A stretch of 64,000 nt of DNA, taken from Micromonospora wenchangensis. GTDB lineage: Bacteria; Actinomycetota; Actinomycetes; Mycobacteriales; Micromonosporaceae. Below are positions 23,923 to 37,077 of this stretch, in pieces. Positions within the stretch are counted from its first letter, which is position 1. Each line of letters opens with the position of its first letter. The notes beneath the pieces were generated by a model. It worked only from the letters and a program-made list of their open reading frames with translations. It was not told the origin of the DNA and searched no databases. Position numbers and translations under genes: made by a program. The DNA is taken from assembly GCF_002210435.1 (NCBI RefSeq), contig NZ_MZMV01000001.1:62001-126000 (forward strand), read 5' to 3'.

Positions 23923-26280
23923 TCAGCGCAGCGACAGGGCGGCCAGGGCGGCGTTGACGATGCTGCCGGGAAGCAGGTCGTGCAACTCGTACAGCTCACG
24001 GACGCTGCCGGACTGGCCGAACTCGTCCACCCCCAGCGGCACCGCCGGCACCCCGAGCGCCGAGCCGAGCCAGGCCATCGCGTGCGAGGCGGCGTCGTGC
24101 ACGGTCACCAGCGGCGTACGGTCCCCGAACGCGGCCCGTAACGCCCCCGGCACGCTCGGCACGGTCGCCGTACGGACGCCCTGGCGCAGGGTGCGCTGCC
24201 AGGCCCGGTAGAGCCGGTCCAGGCTGGTCACGTCGACCACGTGCGCGGCGATGCCCTCCTCCGCCAACTCGGCGGCGGCAGCCAGCGTCTCCGGCAGCAC
24301 CGCCCCGGAGGCGGCCAGGGTCACCACCGGCGCGTCGGCCAGCTGCGGGTGCGCCTGGTGCGCGTCCACCAGCCGGTACGCCCCGGCGACCACCTGCCGG
24401 CGCAGCACCGCGTCACCGAGGCGGACCCGGGCCGCCTCGAACGGCGTCTGGTCCAGCGGACGGGTGCTCAACCGGAAGTAGTACGCCCCGTCCTCGGCCG
24501 GCGCGGCGGTGGCGGCCGGCGCGGCACCCTGCGCGATCTGCCCGAGCGCGTCGCAGAGCAGCCAGTCGAGGCTGGTCGCGTAGGCCGGCTCGCAGAGGGT
24601 GACGCCGGGCAGTTCCAGGCCGACGGAGGCGGTGATGGTGGACTGGTGGGCGCCGCCCTCCGGGGCGAGGGTGACCCCCGACGGGGTGCCGGCCACCACG
24701 AACCGGGAACCCGAGTAGGTGCCGTAGAGGAACGCGTCCAGCCCGCGCAGCACGAACGGGTCGTAGACGGTGCCGACCGGCAGCAGCGGCTGCCCGGACA
24801 GGTCCCAGGACAGGCCGAGCTGGCCCAGCAGCAGGAACAGGTTCATCTCGGAGATGCCCAGCTCGATGTGCTGCCCGGCGGGGCTCTCCGTCCAGCGCAG
24901 CATCCGGTCCTGCGACCAGGACCGCCGCTCGGTCGGGGCGAACACCCCGGTCCGGTTGATGAACCCGGCCAGGTTGGTGGAGGTCGCCACGTCCGGCGCG
25001 GTGGTGACCAGGTAGGGCGCCACCTGCGGGTCCCGGGCCAGCTCCACCAGCACCCGCCCGAAGACCTCCTGGGTGGAGACCGGCTTCTGCGTGCGTACCC
25101 CGGTGCTCTCCGGGACGGTGACCCCGAGCGACCGGGGCCGGGGCGCGCGGGCCAGCGCCTCGCGGCGCTCGCCGGCCCGGATGCCGGCCGGGCTCGCCGG
25201 GTCGAGCCGGTCCCACTCGGTCGCGGTGGTCAGGCCGTGCTCCGCCCGCAGCGCGTCGACCTGCGCGGTGGACAGCAACGCGGAATGGTTGCGCGGGTTG
25301 CCGGCGATCGGCAACCCCCACCCCTTGACGGTGTACGCGAAGACGACGCTGGGCCGGTCGGTCACCGCGTCGCACTGGGCGTACGCGTCGAGCATCGCCG
25401 CCAGGTCGTGCCCGCCCAGGTCGGTGACGAGCGGGGCCAACTCCTCGTCGGTGAGGTCGGCGATGAACCCGGCGATGCCGTCCGGCGCGCCGTCCAGGAA
25501 CTGCCGGCGCAGCGCCGGCCCGGTCAGCCCGAACAGCGACTGGTACTGCTCGTTGGGCATCAGGTCGATCCAGTCGCGCAGTGCCGTCCCGCCCGGCCGG
25601 GCGTACGCCTGCGCGAGCCGGCGGCCGTACTTGACCTCGACGACGTGCCAGCCGGCGGCCTCGAACTGCCCACGCCACTGGTCGATCCGGATCCCGGGCA
25701 CCACCCGGTCCAGCGACTGCCGGTTGAAGTCGACGAGCCACATCACGTTGCCCAGGCCGGTGGTGGCCGGGTCGGCGACCGCCTCCCAGATGTTCCCCTC
25801 GTCCAGTTCGGCGTCACCCATCAACGCGACGAACCGGGAGTGCTGGCGGGCCCCGAAGTGGGCGTCGACGTAGCGGCGGGTGACCGCGGCGAACAGCGGG
25901 GCCGCCGCGCCCAGCCCGACGGAGCCGGTGGAGAAGTCCACCGCGTCCGGGTCCTTCGTCCGCGACGGGTACGACTGCAGGCCGCCCCTCGCCCGCAACC
26001 GGGGCAGGTACGACCGGTCCAGGTTGCCCAGCAGGTACTGGATGGCGTGGAACACCGGTGAGGCGTGCGGCTTGACCGCCACCCGGTCCTCGGCGTCCAG
26101 GTGCGCGAACCACAGCGCGGTCATCGCGGTGACCAGGGAGGCGCTGGACGCCTGGTGCCCACCGACCTTCACCCCGTCGCCGGTGTCCCGGTCGTGGTTG
26201 GCCGCGTCCACGATCCGGGTGGCGAGCCACAGCACCCGTCGCTGGATCTCGTCGAGGACGTCGAGGTCGTGCTCGTTCAC
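23923..26280 (-). CDS. Pyruvate dehydrogenase E1-like thiamine diphosphate enzyme (transketolase fold)
   Basis: 785 aa from GTG 26280, with GGAG 5 nt upstream. It follows the homodimeric E1 layout: an N-terminal ThDP domain with KPHASP and the cofactor motif GDAELDEGNIWEA...DFNRQSLD (about 168-205), a middle pyrimidine-binding domain with the catalytic Glu in GISEMNLF, and a transketolase C-terminal domain. It is about 100 residues shorter than AceE. Family knowledge: E1 decarboxylates pyruvate and hands the acetyl group to E2. No E2 or E3 gene is nearby, so the partner is encoded elsewhere or the protein has another 2-oxoacid or ketose substrate. Two hairpins separate it from gatB, so it is probably transcribed from its own promoter. 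Confidence 0.82.
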   Translation of the reverse strand: MNEHDLDVLDEIQRRVLWLATRIVDAANHDRDTGDGVKVGGHQASSASLVTAMTALWFAHLDAEDRVAVKPHASPVFHAIQYLLGNLDRSYLPRLRARGGLQSYPSRTKDPDAVDFSTGSVGLGAAAPLFAAVTRRYVDAHFGARQHSRFVALMGDAELDEGNIWEAVADPATTGLGNVMWLVDFNRQSLDRVVPGIRIDQWRGQFEAAGWHVVEVKYGRRLAQAYARPGGTALRDWIDLMPNEQYQSLFGLTGPALRRQFLDGAPDGIAGFIADLTDEELAPLVTDLGGHDLAAMLDAYAQCDAVTDRPSVVFAYTVKGWGLPIAGNPRNHSALLSTAQVDALRAEHGLTTATEWDRLDPASPAGIRAGERREALARAPRPRSLGVTVPESTGVRTQKPVSTQEVFGRVLVELARDPQVAPYLVTTAPDVATSTNLAGFINRTGVFAPTERRSWSQDRMLRWTESPAGQHIELGISEMNLFLLLGQLGLSWDLSGQPLLPVGTVYDPFVLRGLDAFLYGTYSGSRFVVAGTPSGVTLAPEGGAHQSTITASVGLELPGVTLCEPAYATSLDWLLCDALGQIAQGAAPAATAAPAEDGAYYFRLSTRPLDQTPFEAARVRLGDAVLRRQVVAGAYRLVDAHQAHPQLADAPVVTLAASGAVLPETLAAAAELAEEGIAAHVVDVTSLDRLYRAWQRTLRQGVRTATVPSVPGALRAAFGDRTPLVTVHDAASHAMAWLGSALGVPAVPLGVDEFGQSGSVRELYELHDLLPGSIVNAALAALSLR

Positions 26281-26361
26281 GGGAACTCCATCCGGGCGTC
26301 GCCGTTGACGCCCTCGGTGGGAGGGGTGGCGCGGGTCGCGCGCGTACCCCGGGGAAGGGGT

Positions 26362-26394
26362 GAGGGCCACCGTCGGGTCACGACGGCGGCCCTC
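26362..26394. terminator. Second hairpin downstream of gatB
   Basis: GAGGGCCACCGTCG (26362-26375) pairs with 26381-26394 at 13 of 14 positions around a 5-nt loop. Together with the next hairpin it separates gatB from the E1-like gene. Confidence 0.5.
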
Positions 26395-26400
26395 GCGGGT

Positions 26401-26432
26401 CGCGGGCGGGAAGCTCCGGCTTCCGGCCCGCG
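26401..26432. terminator. Terminator hairpin directly after gatB
   Basis: CGCGGGCGGGAAGC (26401-26414) pairs with 26419-26432 at 13 of 14 positions around a TCCG loop, 3 bp past the gatB stop codon. Confidence 0.65.
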
Positions 26433-26435
26433 CGG

Positions 26436-27935
26436 TCAGCCCTGCACGCCGAGGCGCTCCAGGACCAGGTCACGGACGGTCTTGGCGTCGGCCTGGCCAC
26501 GGGTGGCCTTCATCACCGCGCCGACCAGCGCACCGGCGGCGGCGACCTTGCCGCTGCGGATCTTGTCGGCGATGCCCGGGTTGGCGGCGATCGCCTCGTC
26601 CACGGCGGCGGTGAGCGCGCCGGTGTCGGAGACCACCTCCAGACCCCGGTTGGTCATGATCTCGGTCGGCGAACCCTCGCCGGCCACCACGCCCTCCAGC
26701 ACGGTACGGGCCAGCTTGTCGTTGAGCTTGCCCGCGTCGACCAGCCCCTGAAGTTCGGCGACCTGCGCCGGGGTGGCTCCGATGTCGGCCAGCTCCGTGC
26801 CGGTCTCGTTGGCCCGGCGGGACAGCTCACCCAGCCACCACTTGCGGGCCGCCGCCGGGGTGGTCCCGGCCGCCACGGTCGCCTCGATCAGCTCGACGGC
26901 ACCGGCGTTGAGCACCGACTGCATGTCGAGGTCGGACAGGCCCCACTGCTCCTGGAGCCGGCGACGGTGCAGCCGGGGCAGCTCCGGCAGGGCCGCCTTC
27001 AGCTCGGCCACCCAGGCGGTGTCCGGGGCGAGCGGCACCAGATCCGGCTCCGGGAAGTACCGGTAGTCGGTGGCGGTCTCCTTGGACCGGCCCGGCGTGG
27101 TGTCCCCGGTGTCCTCGTGGAAGTGCCGGGTCTCCTGGGTGATCCGGCCGCCCGCGTCCAGCACCGACGCCTGGCGCAGGATCTCCGAACGGACCGCCCG
27201 CTCCACCGACCGCAACGAGTTGACGTTCTTGGTCTCGGTACGGGTGCCCCACTCCTCGCCCGGCAGGTTGAGGGAGGTGTTGACGTCGCACCGCAGCGAC
27301 CCCTCCTCCATCCGGACGTCGGACACGCCCAGCGAACGCAGCACGTCGCGCAACTCGGTCACGTACGCCTTGGCGACCTCGGGGGCGAGCGCGCCGGTGC
27401 CGGGGACCGGCTTGGTGACGATCTCGACCAGCGGGATGCCGGCCCGGTTGTAGTCGACGAGCGACTCGGTCGCACCGTGGATACGGCCGGTGGCCCCGCC
27501 GACGTGCAGCGTCTTGCCGGTGTCCTCCTCCAGGTGCACCCGCTCGATGCCGATACGCACCAGCTCGCCGTCGACCTCGACGTCCAGGTAGCCGTCGGAG
27601 CACAGCGGCTCGTCGTACTGGCTGATCTGGAAGTCCTTCGGCATGTCCGGGTAGAAGTAGTTCTTCCGGGCGAACCGGCACCACTGCGCGATGGAGCAGT
27701 TCAGCGCCAGGCCGATCCGGATGGTCGCCTCGATCGCCGCCTTGTTGGCCACCGGCAGCGAGCCGGGCAGGCCCAGGCACACCGGGCAGACCCGGGTGTT
27801 CGGCTCGCCGCCGAAGTCGGTCGGGCAGCCGCAGAACATCTTGGTGTTCGTGCCCAGCTCGACGTGGGTCTCCAGGCCGATCACCGGCTCGTACCGCGCA
27901 ACGACCTCGTCGTACGCGGGCAGTGTCGTCGTCAT
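26436..27935 (-). CDS. gatB: Aspartyl/glutamyl-tRNA amidotransferase subunit B
   Basis: 499 aa from ATG. The N-terminal catalytic domain shows the GatB hallmark [23 protein letters not shown], with Cys pairs for zinc (CGC and CPVC) and the later HLEEDTGK and YFPEPDL motifs; the C-terminal YqeY-like tail binds tRNA. With GatA and GatC it converts Glu-tRNA(Gln) and Asp-tRNA(Asn) to the amidated forms: it phosphorylates the aminoacyl group and receives ammonia from GatA. The gene is last in a gatC-gatA-gatB cluster. Full length, all motifs present. Confidence 0.97.
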   Translation of the reverse strand: MTTTLPAYDEVVARYEPVIGLETHVELGTNTKMFCGCPTDFGGEPNTRVCPVCLGLPGSLPVANKAAIEATIRIGLALNCSIAQWCRFARKNYFYPDMPKDFQISQYDEPLCSDGYLDVEVDGELVRIGIERVHLEEDTGKTLHVGGATGRIHGATESLVDYNRAGIPLVEIVTKPVPGTGALAPEVAKAYVTELRDVLRSLGVSDVRMEEGSLRCDVNTSLNLPGEEWGTRTETKNVNSLRSVERAVRSEILRQASVLDAGGRITQETRHFHEDTGDTTPGRSKETATDYRYFPEPDLVPLAPDTAWVAELKAALPELPRLHRRRLQEQWGLSDLDMQSVLNAGAVELIEATVAAGTTPAAARKWWLGELSRRANETGTELADIGATPAQVAELQGLVDAGKLNDKLARTVLEGVVAGEGSPTEIMTNRGLEVVSDTGALTAAVDEAIAANPGIADKIRSGKVAAAGALVGAVMKATRGQADAKTVRDLVLERLGVQG

Positions 27936-27948
27936 CTGAACTCCAGCC

Positions 27949-29424
27949 TCACAGTGCCGGTGGGGTGAACGTGCCGACCACGGACTCCAGCGCGGCGGCG
28001 ACCCGGTACATCCGGTCGTCGGCCATCGTCGGGGCCATCACCTGCAGACCGACGGGCAGCCCCTCGGACAGGCCGCACGGCACCGAGATGCCCGGCCCGC
28101 CGTACAGGTTCGTCGGGATGGTGAACAGGTCCGCCAGGTACATCTGGTACGGGTCGGCGGTGCGCGCCCCGATCGGGAACGCCACGAACGGCGTGGTGGG
28201 CGAGATCAGCGCGTCGACCTGCTCGAACGCCGAGGTGAAGTCCCGGGTGATCAGGGTACGGACCTTCTGCGCCTGCCCGTAGTAGGCGTCGTAGTAGCCC
28301 GACGAGAGCGCGTACGTGCCGACCATGATCCGCCGCTTGACCTCGGCGCCGAACCCGGCCTCCCGGGTCAGCGACATGACCTCCTCCAGCGACCGGTTGC
28401 CGTCGTCGCCGACCCGCAGCCCGAACCGGACCCCGTCGAACCGGGCCAGGTTGGAGGAGCACTCGCTGGGCGCGATCAGGTAGTACGCCGGCAGCGCGTA
28501 CCGGAAGTGCGGGCAGGACACCTCGACGATCTCCGCGCCCAGCTTGGCCAGGGTGTCCACCGACTCGCGGAACGCGGCCATCACGCCCGGCTCCGCGCCC
28601 TCACCGGTGAACTCCCTGACGATGCCGAGCCGCACCCCGGTCAGGTCGCCCGTCGCACCGAGCTTCGCGGCGGCCACCACGTCCGGCACCGGCTGCGGGA
28701 TGGAGGTGGAGTCGCGCGGGTCGTGCCCGCCGATGACCTGGTGCAGCAGCGCCGCGTCGAGCACCGTGCGGGCGCACGGGCCGGGGGTGTCCAGCGAGGA
28801 GGAGAACGCGACCAGGCCGTACCGGGAGGTGCCACCGTAGGTGGGCTTCGCGCCGACGGTGCCGGTGACCGCGCCGGGCTGACGGATCGAGCCGCCGGTG
28901 TCGGAGCCGATGGCCAGCGGGGCCTCGTACGCGGCCAGCGCGGCGGCACTGCCCCCACCCGAGCCGCCCGGGATCCGGTCGGTGTCCCACGGGTTGTGGG
29001 TCGGGCCGTACGCCGAGTATTCGGTGGAGGAGCCCATCGCGAACTCGTCCATGTTGGTCTTGCCGAGCATCACCGTGCCGGCCGCGCGCAGCCGCTGCAC
29101 GATCGTCGCGTCGTACGGTGGCCGCCAGCCTTCGAGGATCTTGGAGCCAACGGTGGTCGGCACGCCCTTCGTGGTGAGCACGTCCTTCACCGCCACCGGT
29201 ACCCCGGCCAGCGGTCCGAGCTGCTCACCGGCGGCCCGGCGCTCGTCGACGGCGCGGGCGGCGGCCAGCGCCCCCTCGGTGTCGACGTGCAGGAACGCGT
29301 GCACCCGGTCGTCGACGGCGGCGATCCGGTCCAGGTGGGCCCGGGTCACCTCGACGGCGGAGGTCTCCCCCGAGGCCACCAGCCCGGCCAGGTCGGTCGC
29401 GGTCATTCTGGTCAGGTCGGTCAT
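27949..29424 (-). CDS. gatA: Aspartyl/glutamyl-tRNA amidotransferase subunit A
   Basis: 491 aa from ATG. It is an amidase-signature enzyme with the Ser-cisSer-Lys triad visible: K80 in VAVKD, S155 in GGSGGGS and S179 in TGGSIRQP. It releases ammonia from glutamine for GatB. The gene lies between gatC and gatB, 13 bp from the latter. The 94-bp gap before it ends in a sequence (GGGGTACCGGTGAGCGG on the minus strand) that resembles the repeat found between the two sugar permease genes. Confidence 0.97.
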   Translation of the reverse strand: MTDLTRMTATDLAGLVASGETSAVEVTRAHLDRIAAVDDRVHAFLHVDTEGALAAARAVDERRAAGEQLGPLAGVPVAVKDVLTTKGVPTTVGSKILEGWRPPYDATIVQRLRAAGTVMLGKTNMDEFAMGSSTEYSAYGPTHNPWDTDRIPGGSGGGSAAALAAYEAPLAIGSDTGGSIRQPGAVTGTVGAKPTYGGTSRYGLVAFSSSLDTPGPCARTVLDAALLHQVIGGHDPRDSTSIPQPVPDVVAAAKLGATGDLTGVRLGIVREFTGEGAEPGVMAAFRESVDTLAKLGAEIVEVSCPHFRYALPAYYLIAPSECSSNLARFDGVRFGLRVGDDGNRSLEEVMSLTREAGFGAEVKRRIMVGTYALSSGYYDAYYGQAQKVRTLITRDFTSAFEQVDALISPTTPFVAFPIGARTADPYQMYLADLFTIPTNLYGGPGISVPCGLSEGLPVGLQVMAPTMADDRMYRVAAALESVVGTFTPPAL

Positions 29425-29518
29425 GCCGTCGCCTCGCTCCGCTCACCGGTACCCCGGGCAGCCGGCGCACTGGGCTCGATGGTTCGCCTGTCGTGCCCGG
29501 TGTCAACCACACGTCCGC

Positions 29519-29824
29519 TCACGACGCCACGTCCTCGTCCAGGATGCGCGGGACGCGGAACCGCTGCTCGGCGACGTCGGGGGCACCCGACAGCGCCTCC
29601 TGCGGGGTCAGTCCGGGCACCACCACGTCGTCGCGGAGCACGTTGGTCAGCGGCACCGAGTGGGAGGTCGGCGGGATGTCCGCCGCCGTGACCTCGCCGA
29701 CCTGCGCGACCGACTGGAGGATCACGTCGAGTTGACCGGCGAAGGTGTCCAGCTCCTCCTCGGTGACGGCGAGCCGCGACAGTCGCGCGAGGTGCGCGAC
29801 CTCCTCGCGGGAGATGGCGGCCAT
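29519..29824 (-). CDS. gatC: Aspartyl/glutamyl-tRNA amidotransferase subunit C
   Basis: 101 aa from ATG, with GGGGG ribosome binding site. The typical small GatC sequence is clear: [22 protein letters not shown] at the start and a C-terminal RxPRILD-type segment. It wraps around GatA and stabilises the GatAB complex. First gene of the gatCAB cluster, behind a -10-like TAGACT. Confidence 0.95.
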   Translation of the reverse strand: MAAISREEVAHLARLSRLAVTEEELDTFAGQLDVILQSVAQVGEVTAADIPPTSHSVPLTNVLRDDVVVPGLTPQEALSGAPDVAEQRFRVPRILDEDVAS

Positions 29825-29906
29825 CGGTGCCCCCTTCGTGGCTGTGCTGCTGCGTGCGGGTGGGCCGGCCGCGGCGTCGACGGGATGACGCGCGGTGACC
29901 GGAGCG

Positions 29907-29912
29907 AGTCTA
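29907..29912 (-). promoter_or_regulatory. -10 candidate for gatCAB
   Basis: TAGACT on the minus strand, about 83 bp before the gatC start. No clear -35 could be assigned. The rest of the 188-bp gap shows nothing else. Confidence 0.35.
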
Positions 29913-30012
29913 TTGTCCTGCGCCGGACCCGACGCCTCCGACTCCCCCTGCCGCCGGGCCGCCGGGCCGGTCCGGGGCCGTCCACCCGCCCCTCGGGGTG
30001 TGCCGACGACGG

Positions 30013-32463
30013 TCAGCGGGCGTGCCGGCGGGGGATCTCGGCGTCCGGGCTGGGGACGGGGCTCAGCGGGCGGTACCGGGCCAGCCAGGCGGTCAACTCC
30101 TCGGCGGGCATCGGGCGGGCGTAGAACCAGCCCTGCGCGGCGTCGCAGCCGGCCGCGTACAGCAGCCGCCAGGTCCGCTCATCCTCCACCCCCTCGGCCA
30201 CCACCCGCAGGCCGAGCGCGCCGGCCAGCTCGATGGTCGACCTGACTATCGCCGCGTCGTCGGCGTCCCCGGCCATCCCCAGCACGAACGACCGGTCCAC
30301 CTTCACCTCGGACAGCGGCAGCCGGCGCAGGTGCTGCAACGACGAGTAGCCGGTGCCGAAGTCGTCGAGCGAGATGGCCACCCCGAGCTGGTGCAGCCGG
30401 GTGATGGTGGCGAGCACCCGCCGGGGGTCGGCCATCAGCGCCCCCTCGGTGATCTCCAGTTGCAGCCGGTCCGGACGTACCCCGTGGCCGGCGAGCCGGT
30501 CGGCGATCCGGTCGACGATCTCCCCGGTGTGCAGGTCGCGGACGCTGACGTTGAGCGCCGCCCGCAGCGTGGTGCCGGCCGCCGACCACTTCGCCAACTG
30601 CGCCACCACGTCGTCGATCACCCGGTAGGTGAGCAGGCGCATCACGGCGCTCTGCTCGGCGACCCGGATCAGCTCCTCCGGGTCGACCATTCCCCGGCGC
30701 GGGTGCCGCCAGCGCAGCAGCGCCTCCACCCCGACCACCTCGCCGGTGGCGATGGCGACCTGCGGTTGGTAGTACATGGTGATCTCGCCGACCTCGGCCG
30801 CCGGGGCGGGAGGCGTCGCCGCCGGCCCGGTGTCCGGGGTCGGCGCGGGTGGGAGGTGCGCCGGGGCGGCACCGTGGCGGCGGACCGGGTCGGCGCCGGT
30901 GAGGATGCGGTTCAGCAGCTCGTCGGGGTGCGCCGGGGCCGGTCGGGAGCGTCGCCGGGGCAGCCACCACCGGCCGGTGCCGCCGACGCCCGTGCGGATG
31001 CCGCTGCCGGTGCGGGTGCCGCTGCCGGTGCGGGTGCCGCTGGCGGGGCCCGGTCCGGCGTCGACACCGGGGCGCGGGGCACGGTCGGGTCCGTCGTCGG
31101 GGGCCAGCCGGGGTGGCAGCGCCGCGCCGTCACCGCCCCGCACGGTCCGCCCCGCCTCCGGCCGGTTCTCCAGTACGCGCCGCAGGTCGGCCAGGAGCCC
31201 CAACCGCTCGGCGGAGTTGTGGTCGGACTCGGCCGCGTACACGGCGACGGTGTCGTTGCGGTGCTTCGCGTCGTACATGGCGACGTCGGCGTGGCGCATC
31301 AGGGTGGCGTAGTCCTCGCCGTGGTCGGGGAAGAGCGCGATGCCGATCGAGCCCCCGACGTCCAGCGGCAGCCCGTCCAGCGACACCGGTTCGGTCAGCG
31401 CGGCGACCACCCGGCCGGCCAGCTCACGCGCCTCGTCGACGCCGTCGAGCCCGCCGGCGACGATGGCGAACTCGTCCCCGCCGAGCCGGGCCAGCAGGTC
31501 CCGGTCGCCGACCACCCCGGCGAGCCGGGCACCCACCTCGACCAGCAGCCGGTCGCCGACGGCGTGGCCGAGCGCGTCGTTGACGTTCTTGAACCGGTCC
31601 AGGTCGATCAGCAGGAGCGCCACCCGCGCCCCCGGTTCACCCCGGGCGACCCGCTCGGCGTGCCGGTGCACCTGCTCGGCCACCTCGGCGAGCAGCGCCT
31701 TGCGGTTGGGCAGGCCGGTCAGCGGGTCGAGCGCGGCGAGTTGGACCTGTTCGTCGGAGAGGTGGGCCATCCGGTAGACCGCGAACAGCGGCACCAGCAC
31801 CAGCGGGATCAGCGCGGCGCTGGCCCGCGCGGCGGTGACCAGGACGGGGGCGAGCAGCAGCAGCGAGCCGGTGGAGAGCAGCTCGAACGGCAGCCCCTGC
31901 CGGACGGCCGGCCACCACCGGCCGCCGAAGCGCAGCCGCAGCGCGGTGCTGACCAGGCCGTAGTTGACGACGAACCAGGTGACCGTCGCCCCGCCGACGG
32001 CGAGCACGTCGGTCCAGCCCAACCGGTCGCCGTCGAACAGGCCGCCCGGCCCGAGCCGGAGCACGAGGTAGGCGGCGGCGAGCGCGCAGGCGTACTGGGC
32101 GGCGTTGAACGTGGTCCGCCAGGGGGCGTGCCCCAGCCGGACGCCGGACACGGCGACCGCGACGGCCTGCACGAGCACCGCCGGGCCGAGGCCCCAGCCG
32201 AGCAGGATGGCGAAGGTGAAGCAGGTGGACGGGAAGACCGCTGAGGTCTGCCGGCGGCCGGACGGCACGAAGGGGCGGGCGTCGCAGCCGACCGCGAGCA
32301 CCGCCATCGTCCAGAACGCCGCCGGCAGCCCCGGCCGGTCGACGAGGTCGACAAGCGACGCGACGGAGGCCAGGGCGGCCAGGGCGATCACCCCGGCGAC
32401 GAGACCCAGGAACGGCCCCTCCCGCCCACCCGGGAACGAGTTGCGGGGGTCGGCGGTCTCCAT
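30013..32463 (-). CDS. Membrane GGDEF-EAL protein (intact motifs) with split EAL entry
   Basis: 816 aa. Residues 17-235 hold about seven membrane helices. GGDEF domain at about 243-412: [10 protein letters not shown], then GGDEF at 328-332, all standard, so cyclase activity is plausible. EAL domain at about 420-805: E580-[16 protein letters not shown] in VKVDRSF and VAEGVE are all present, so c-di-GMP phosphodiesterase activity is likely. The unusual part is an insert of about 120 residues (436-556) between the first EAL helix ([14 protein letters not shown]) and the first strand (YYQPQ). The insert is Pro/Gly/Arg-rich and contains a GTRTGS repeat plus one short helix ([14 protein letters not shown]). 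This contrasts with the degenerate GGDEF-EAL protein at 14412-17015. Confidence 0.92.
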   Translation of the reverse strand: METADPRNSFPGGREGPFLGLVAGVIALAALASVASLVDLVDRPGLPAAFWTMAVLAVGCDARPFVPSGRRQTSAVFPSTCFTFAILLGWGLGPAVLVQAVAVAVSGVRLGHAPWRTTFNAAQYACALAAAYLVLRLGPGGLFDGDRLGWTDVLAVGGATVTWFVVNYGLVSTALRLRFGGRWWPAVRQGLPFELLSTGSLLLLAPVLVTAARASAALIPLVLVPLFAVYRMAHLSDEQVQLAALDPLTGLPNRKALLAEVAEQVHRHAERVARGEPGARVALLLIDLDRFKNVNDALGHAVGDRLLVEVGARLAGVVGDRDLLARLGGDEFAIVAGGLDGVDEARELAGRVVAALTEPVSLDGLPLDVGGSIGIALFPDHGEDYATLMRHADVAMYDAKHRNDTVAVYAAESDHNSAERLGLLADLRRVLENRPEAGRTVRGGDGAALPPRLAPDDGPDRAPRPGVDAGPGPASGTRTGSGTRTGSGIRTGVGGTGRWWLPRRRSRPAPAHPDELLNRILTGADPVRRHGAAPAHLPPAPTPDTGPAATPPAPAAEVGEITMYYQPQVAIATGEVVGVEALLRWRHPRRGMVDPEELIRVAEQSAVMRLLTYRVIDDVVAQLAKWSAAGTTLRAALNVSVRDLHTGEIVDRIADRLAGHGVRPDRLQLEITEGALMADPRRVLATITRLHQLGVAISLDDFGTGYSSLQHLRRLPLSEVKVDRSFVLGMAGDADDAAIVRSTIELAGALGLRVVAEGVEDERTWRLLYAAGCDAAQGWFYARPMPAEELTAWLARYRPLSPVPSPDAEIPRRHAR
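30992..31045 (-). repeat. 18-bp tandem repeat, three copies, inside the EAL linker
   Basis: Three consecutive 18-bp units starting GTGCGG (30992, 31010, 31028) differ by one base each. They encode the GTRTGS-type hexapeptide repeat in the insert of the GGDEF-EAL protein, and are likely to vary in copy number between strains. Confidence 0.8.
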
Positions 32464-32638
32464 CGCACCTCCCGGGCACGCCCATCAGGGTGTACGCCGG
32501 CCGTACACCTGCCACCATGAAACGCCCTGGGCGTCGGTGGACCCGCACGACAGCCGCGAATCGGTCGTAGTCGTGACTAAGTTGGTATACGGGCCAAGAT
32601 TCACCTATGGGTGCAGCGGGACGGCGTGGGTCGGCCGG

Positions 32639-35472
<2,834 letters not shown>

Positions 35473-35579
35473 GCAGCGCACCGGCCCGGCCGTCCGGGCA
35501 CCCCCGTTCGTCCCGGCCGGCACCGCGACGGCGCGGCATCCGGCCGGCTGGGCGGGCGGCATCCGGCCGGGCGGGCGGG

Positions 35580-36593
35580 TCAGTCCCAGGTCGCGCCGAG
35601 GGTGGCGAGCTGGTCGGCGTACTCGATGCGGGTGGCCCAGTCGGCCGGCCAGCCGGACATCCCGTGTGCCGCGCCGAGGAACGCGCCGGCCAGCGCGGCG
35701 ATCGAGTCGGAGTCCCCGGCGGTGGTCGCGCCCCGGCCGATCGCGGCCACCGGGTCGTCCGGGTGCCGTAGCACGCACAGCAGCGCGGTCGCCAGCGCCT
35801 CCTCGGCGATCCAGCCCTCACCGGTGTGCCGGCAGGGGTCGTCGCCGTCGTCGGGCCGCCGCAGCGCGGCGGCCAACCGGTCCAGCGCCGACAGGCACTC
35901 GTCCCAGCCGACGGCGCTGAACTGCGCCGGGGAGCCCGCGCCGGCGCGCTGCCACAGGTCACCCAGCCAGTCGTCCCGGTAGGTGCCCCGCTGGCTGCGG
36001 GCCCGGTCGGCCAGCAGGCCGGGCAGTTGTGCCGGCGGCACGCCGTCGCGCAGCAGCCGCACCGCGTACGCGGTCAGTTCGCTGGCGGCCAGCCCGGTCG
36101 GGTGGCCGTGGGTGAGACCGGCCTGGAGCTGGGACAACCCGGCCAGGGTGTCCGGGTCGACGTCGAGCAGCCCGACCGGGGTGACCCGCATGTTCGCCCC
36201 GCACCCCTTGGAGTCGACCACCGTGGCCTGCTGCCAGGGCAGCCCCCGGCCCAGCTCGCCGCAGGCCCGCAGGCAGGTCATCCCCGGGGCCCGGTTGTTG
36301 TCCGGGCTGGCCGCCCAGTCCAGGAAGCGCCGCCGCAGCAGCGGCTCGACCGCCCCGGCGGTGTGCTCCGGCGCGTCGTGCAGCGCCCAGGCGACCGCGA
36401 GCGCCATCTGGGTGTCGTCGGTGACCAGCACCGGATCGCCGACGAGTTCCCGTGGCCCGGTCGGGCCGTAGCGGCGGCGGATCTCGGTGACGGAGAGGAA
36501 CTCGGTCGGCTTGCCGAGCGCGTCGCCGTAGGCGAGCCCGAACAGCGAACCGGAGGCACGGCGCAGCGAGGAGTCGATCACGGACCCGATCAT
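35580..36593 (-). CDS. ADP-ribosylglycohydrolase family protein
   Basis: 337 aa from ATG 36593 (GTG 36581 is possible). The DraG-like all-alpha fold is marked by the N-terminal LFGLAYGDALGKPTE, the metal site DDTQMALAVAWALH, and the C-terminal metal site GDSDSIAALAGAFLGA. These Asp residues bind two Mg/Mn ions and hydrolyse ADP-ribose from proteins or nucleic acid. The exact substrate is unknown; no ADP-ribosyltransferase gene is nearby. Downstream of the stop (35533-35570) a 15-bp unit GCGGCATCCGGCCGG occurs twice with a 23-bp period, without clear function. Confidence 0.92.
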   Translation of the reverse strand: MIGSVIDSSLRRASGSLFGLAYGDALGKPTEFLSVTEIRRRYGPTGPRELVGDPVLVTDDTQMALAVAWALHDAPEHTAGAVEPLLRRRFLDWAASPDNNRAPGMTCLRACGELGRGLPWQQATVVDSKGCGANMRVTPVGLLDVDPDTLAGLSQLQAGLTHGHPTGLAASELTAYAVRLLRDGVPPAQLPGLLADRARSQRGTYRDDWLGDLWQRAGAGSPAQFSAVGWDECLSALDRLAAALRRPDDGDDPCRHTGEGWIAEEALATALLCVLRHPDDPVAAIGRGATTAGDSDSIAALAGAFLGAAHGMSGWPADWATRIEYADQLATLGATWD

Positions 36594-36672
36594 GCCTCGC
36601 CGGCACCACCCCGGCACGTCGGGCGGACCGGTGGCCCGACCCGCCCGACGCGGCGGCGTGCTCCCCGGATGG

Positions 36673-37041
36673 TCAGTCCCAGCAGAGGCAGAACGGGTGG
36701 CCCACCGGGTCGGCGTACACCCGGAAGCCGTCCCCCTCGCCGGGCAGCCGCCGGGCACCCAGGGCGAGCGCCGCCTTCTCGGCCACCTCGATGTCGTCGA
36801 CCGTGACGTCGAGGTGGAACTGCTGCGGACGCGCCGGATCGGGCCAGGCCGGGGGAACCAGGTCGGTCGCCTGCTGGAAGGCGAGCCGGGGCTGCTGCCC
36901 GACCGGGCCGCCGAGCACCACCCACTCGTTGCCGTCGGAGTCCTCCTCGGCCAGGGGCAGGCCGAGCAGCTCGGCGTAGAAGGCGGCCAGCGCCCGGGGG
37001 TCGGGGCAGTCGATGGCCACGGAACGCAGTTGTCCAATCAT
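36673..37041 (-). CDS. VOC-family (glyoxalase/dioxygenase fold) protein
   Basis: 122 aa from ATG 37041 (ATG 37050 and 37059 are in frame but worse spaced from a purine run). The beta-alpha-beta-beta-beta repeats are visible: SVAIDCPDPRALAAFYAELLGLP, then QFHLDVTVDDIEVAEKAALALGA, ending DPVGHPFCLCWD. Such small proteins bind a metal or antibiotics and include glyoxalases and bleomycin-binding proteins. Actinobacterial members with this PDPRALAAFY opening are mostly uncharacterised. No neighbour suggests a pathway. Confidence 0.85.
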   Translation of the reverse strand: MIGQLRSVAIDCPDPRALAAFYAELLGLPLAEEDSDGNEWVVLGGPVGQQPRLAFQQATDLVPPAWPDPARPQQFHLDVTVDDIEVAEKAALALGARRLPGEGDGFRVYADPVGHPFCLCWD

Positions 37042-37077
37042 GGCCGTCATCCTGCCCACCGGGTACGACGGGAAACC

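Noticed and set aside
24241..26061. 606-codon plus-strand frame
   Set aside because: Antisense to the E1-like enzyme, composition typical of shadow frames.
35533..35570. 15-bp unit GCGGCATCCGGCCGG repeated twice
   Set aside because: Two copies only in a GC-rich gap; no structure or function supports it.
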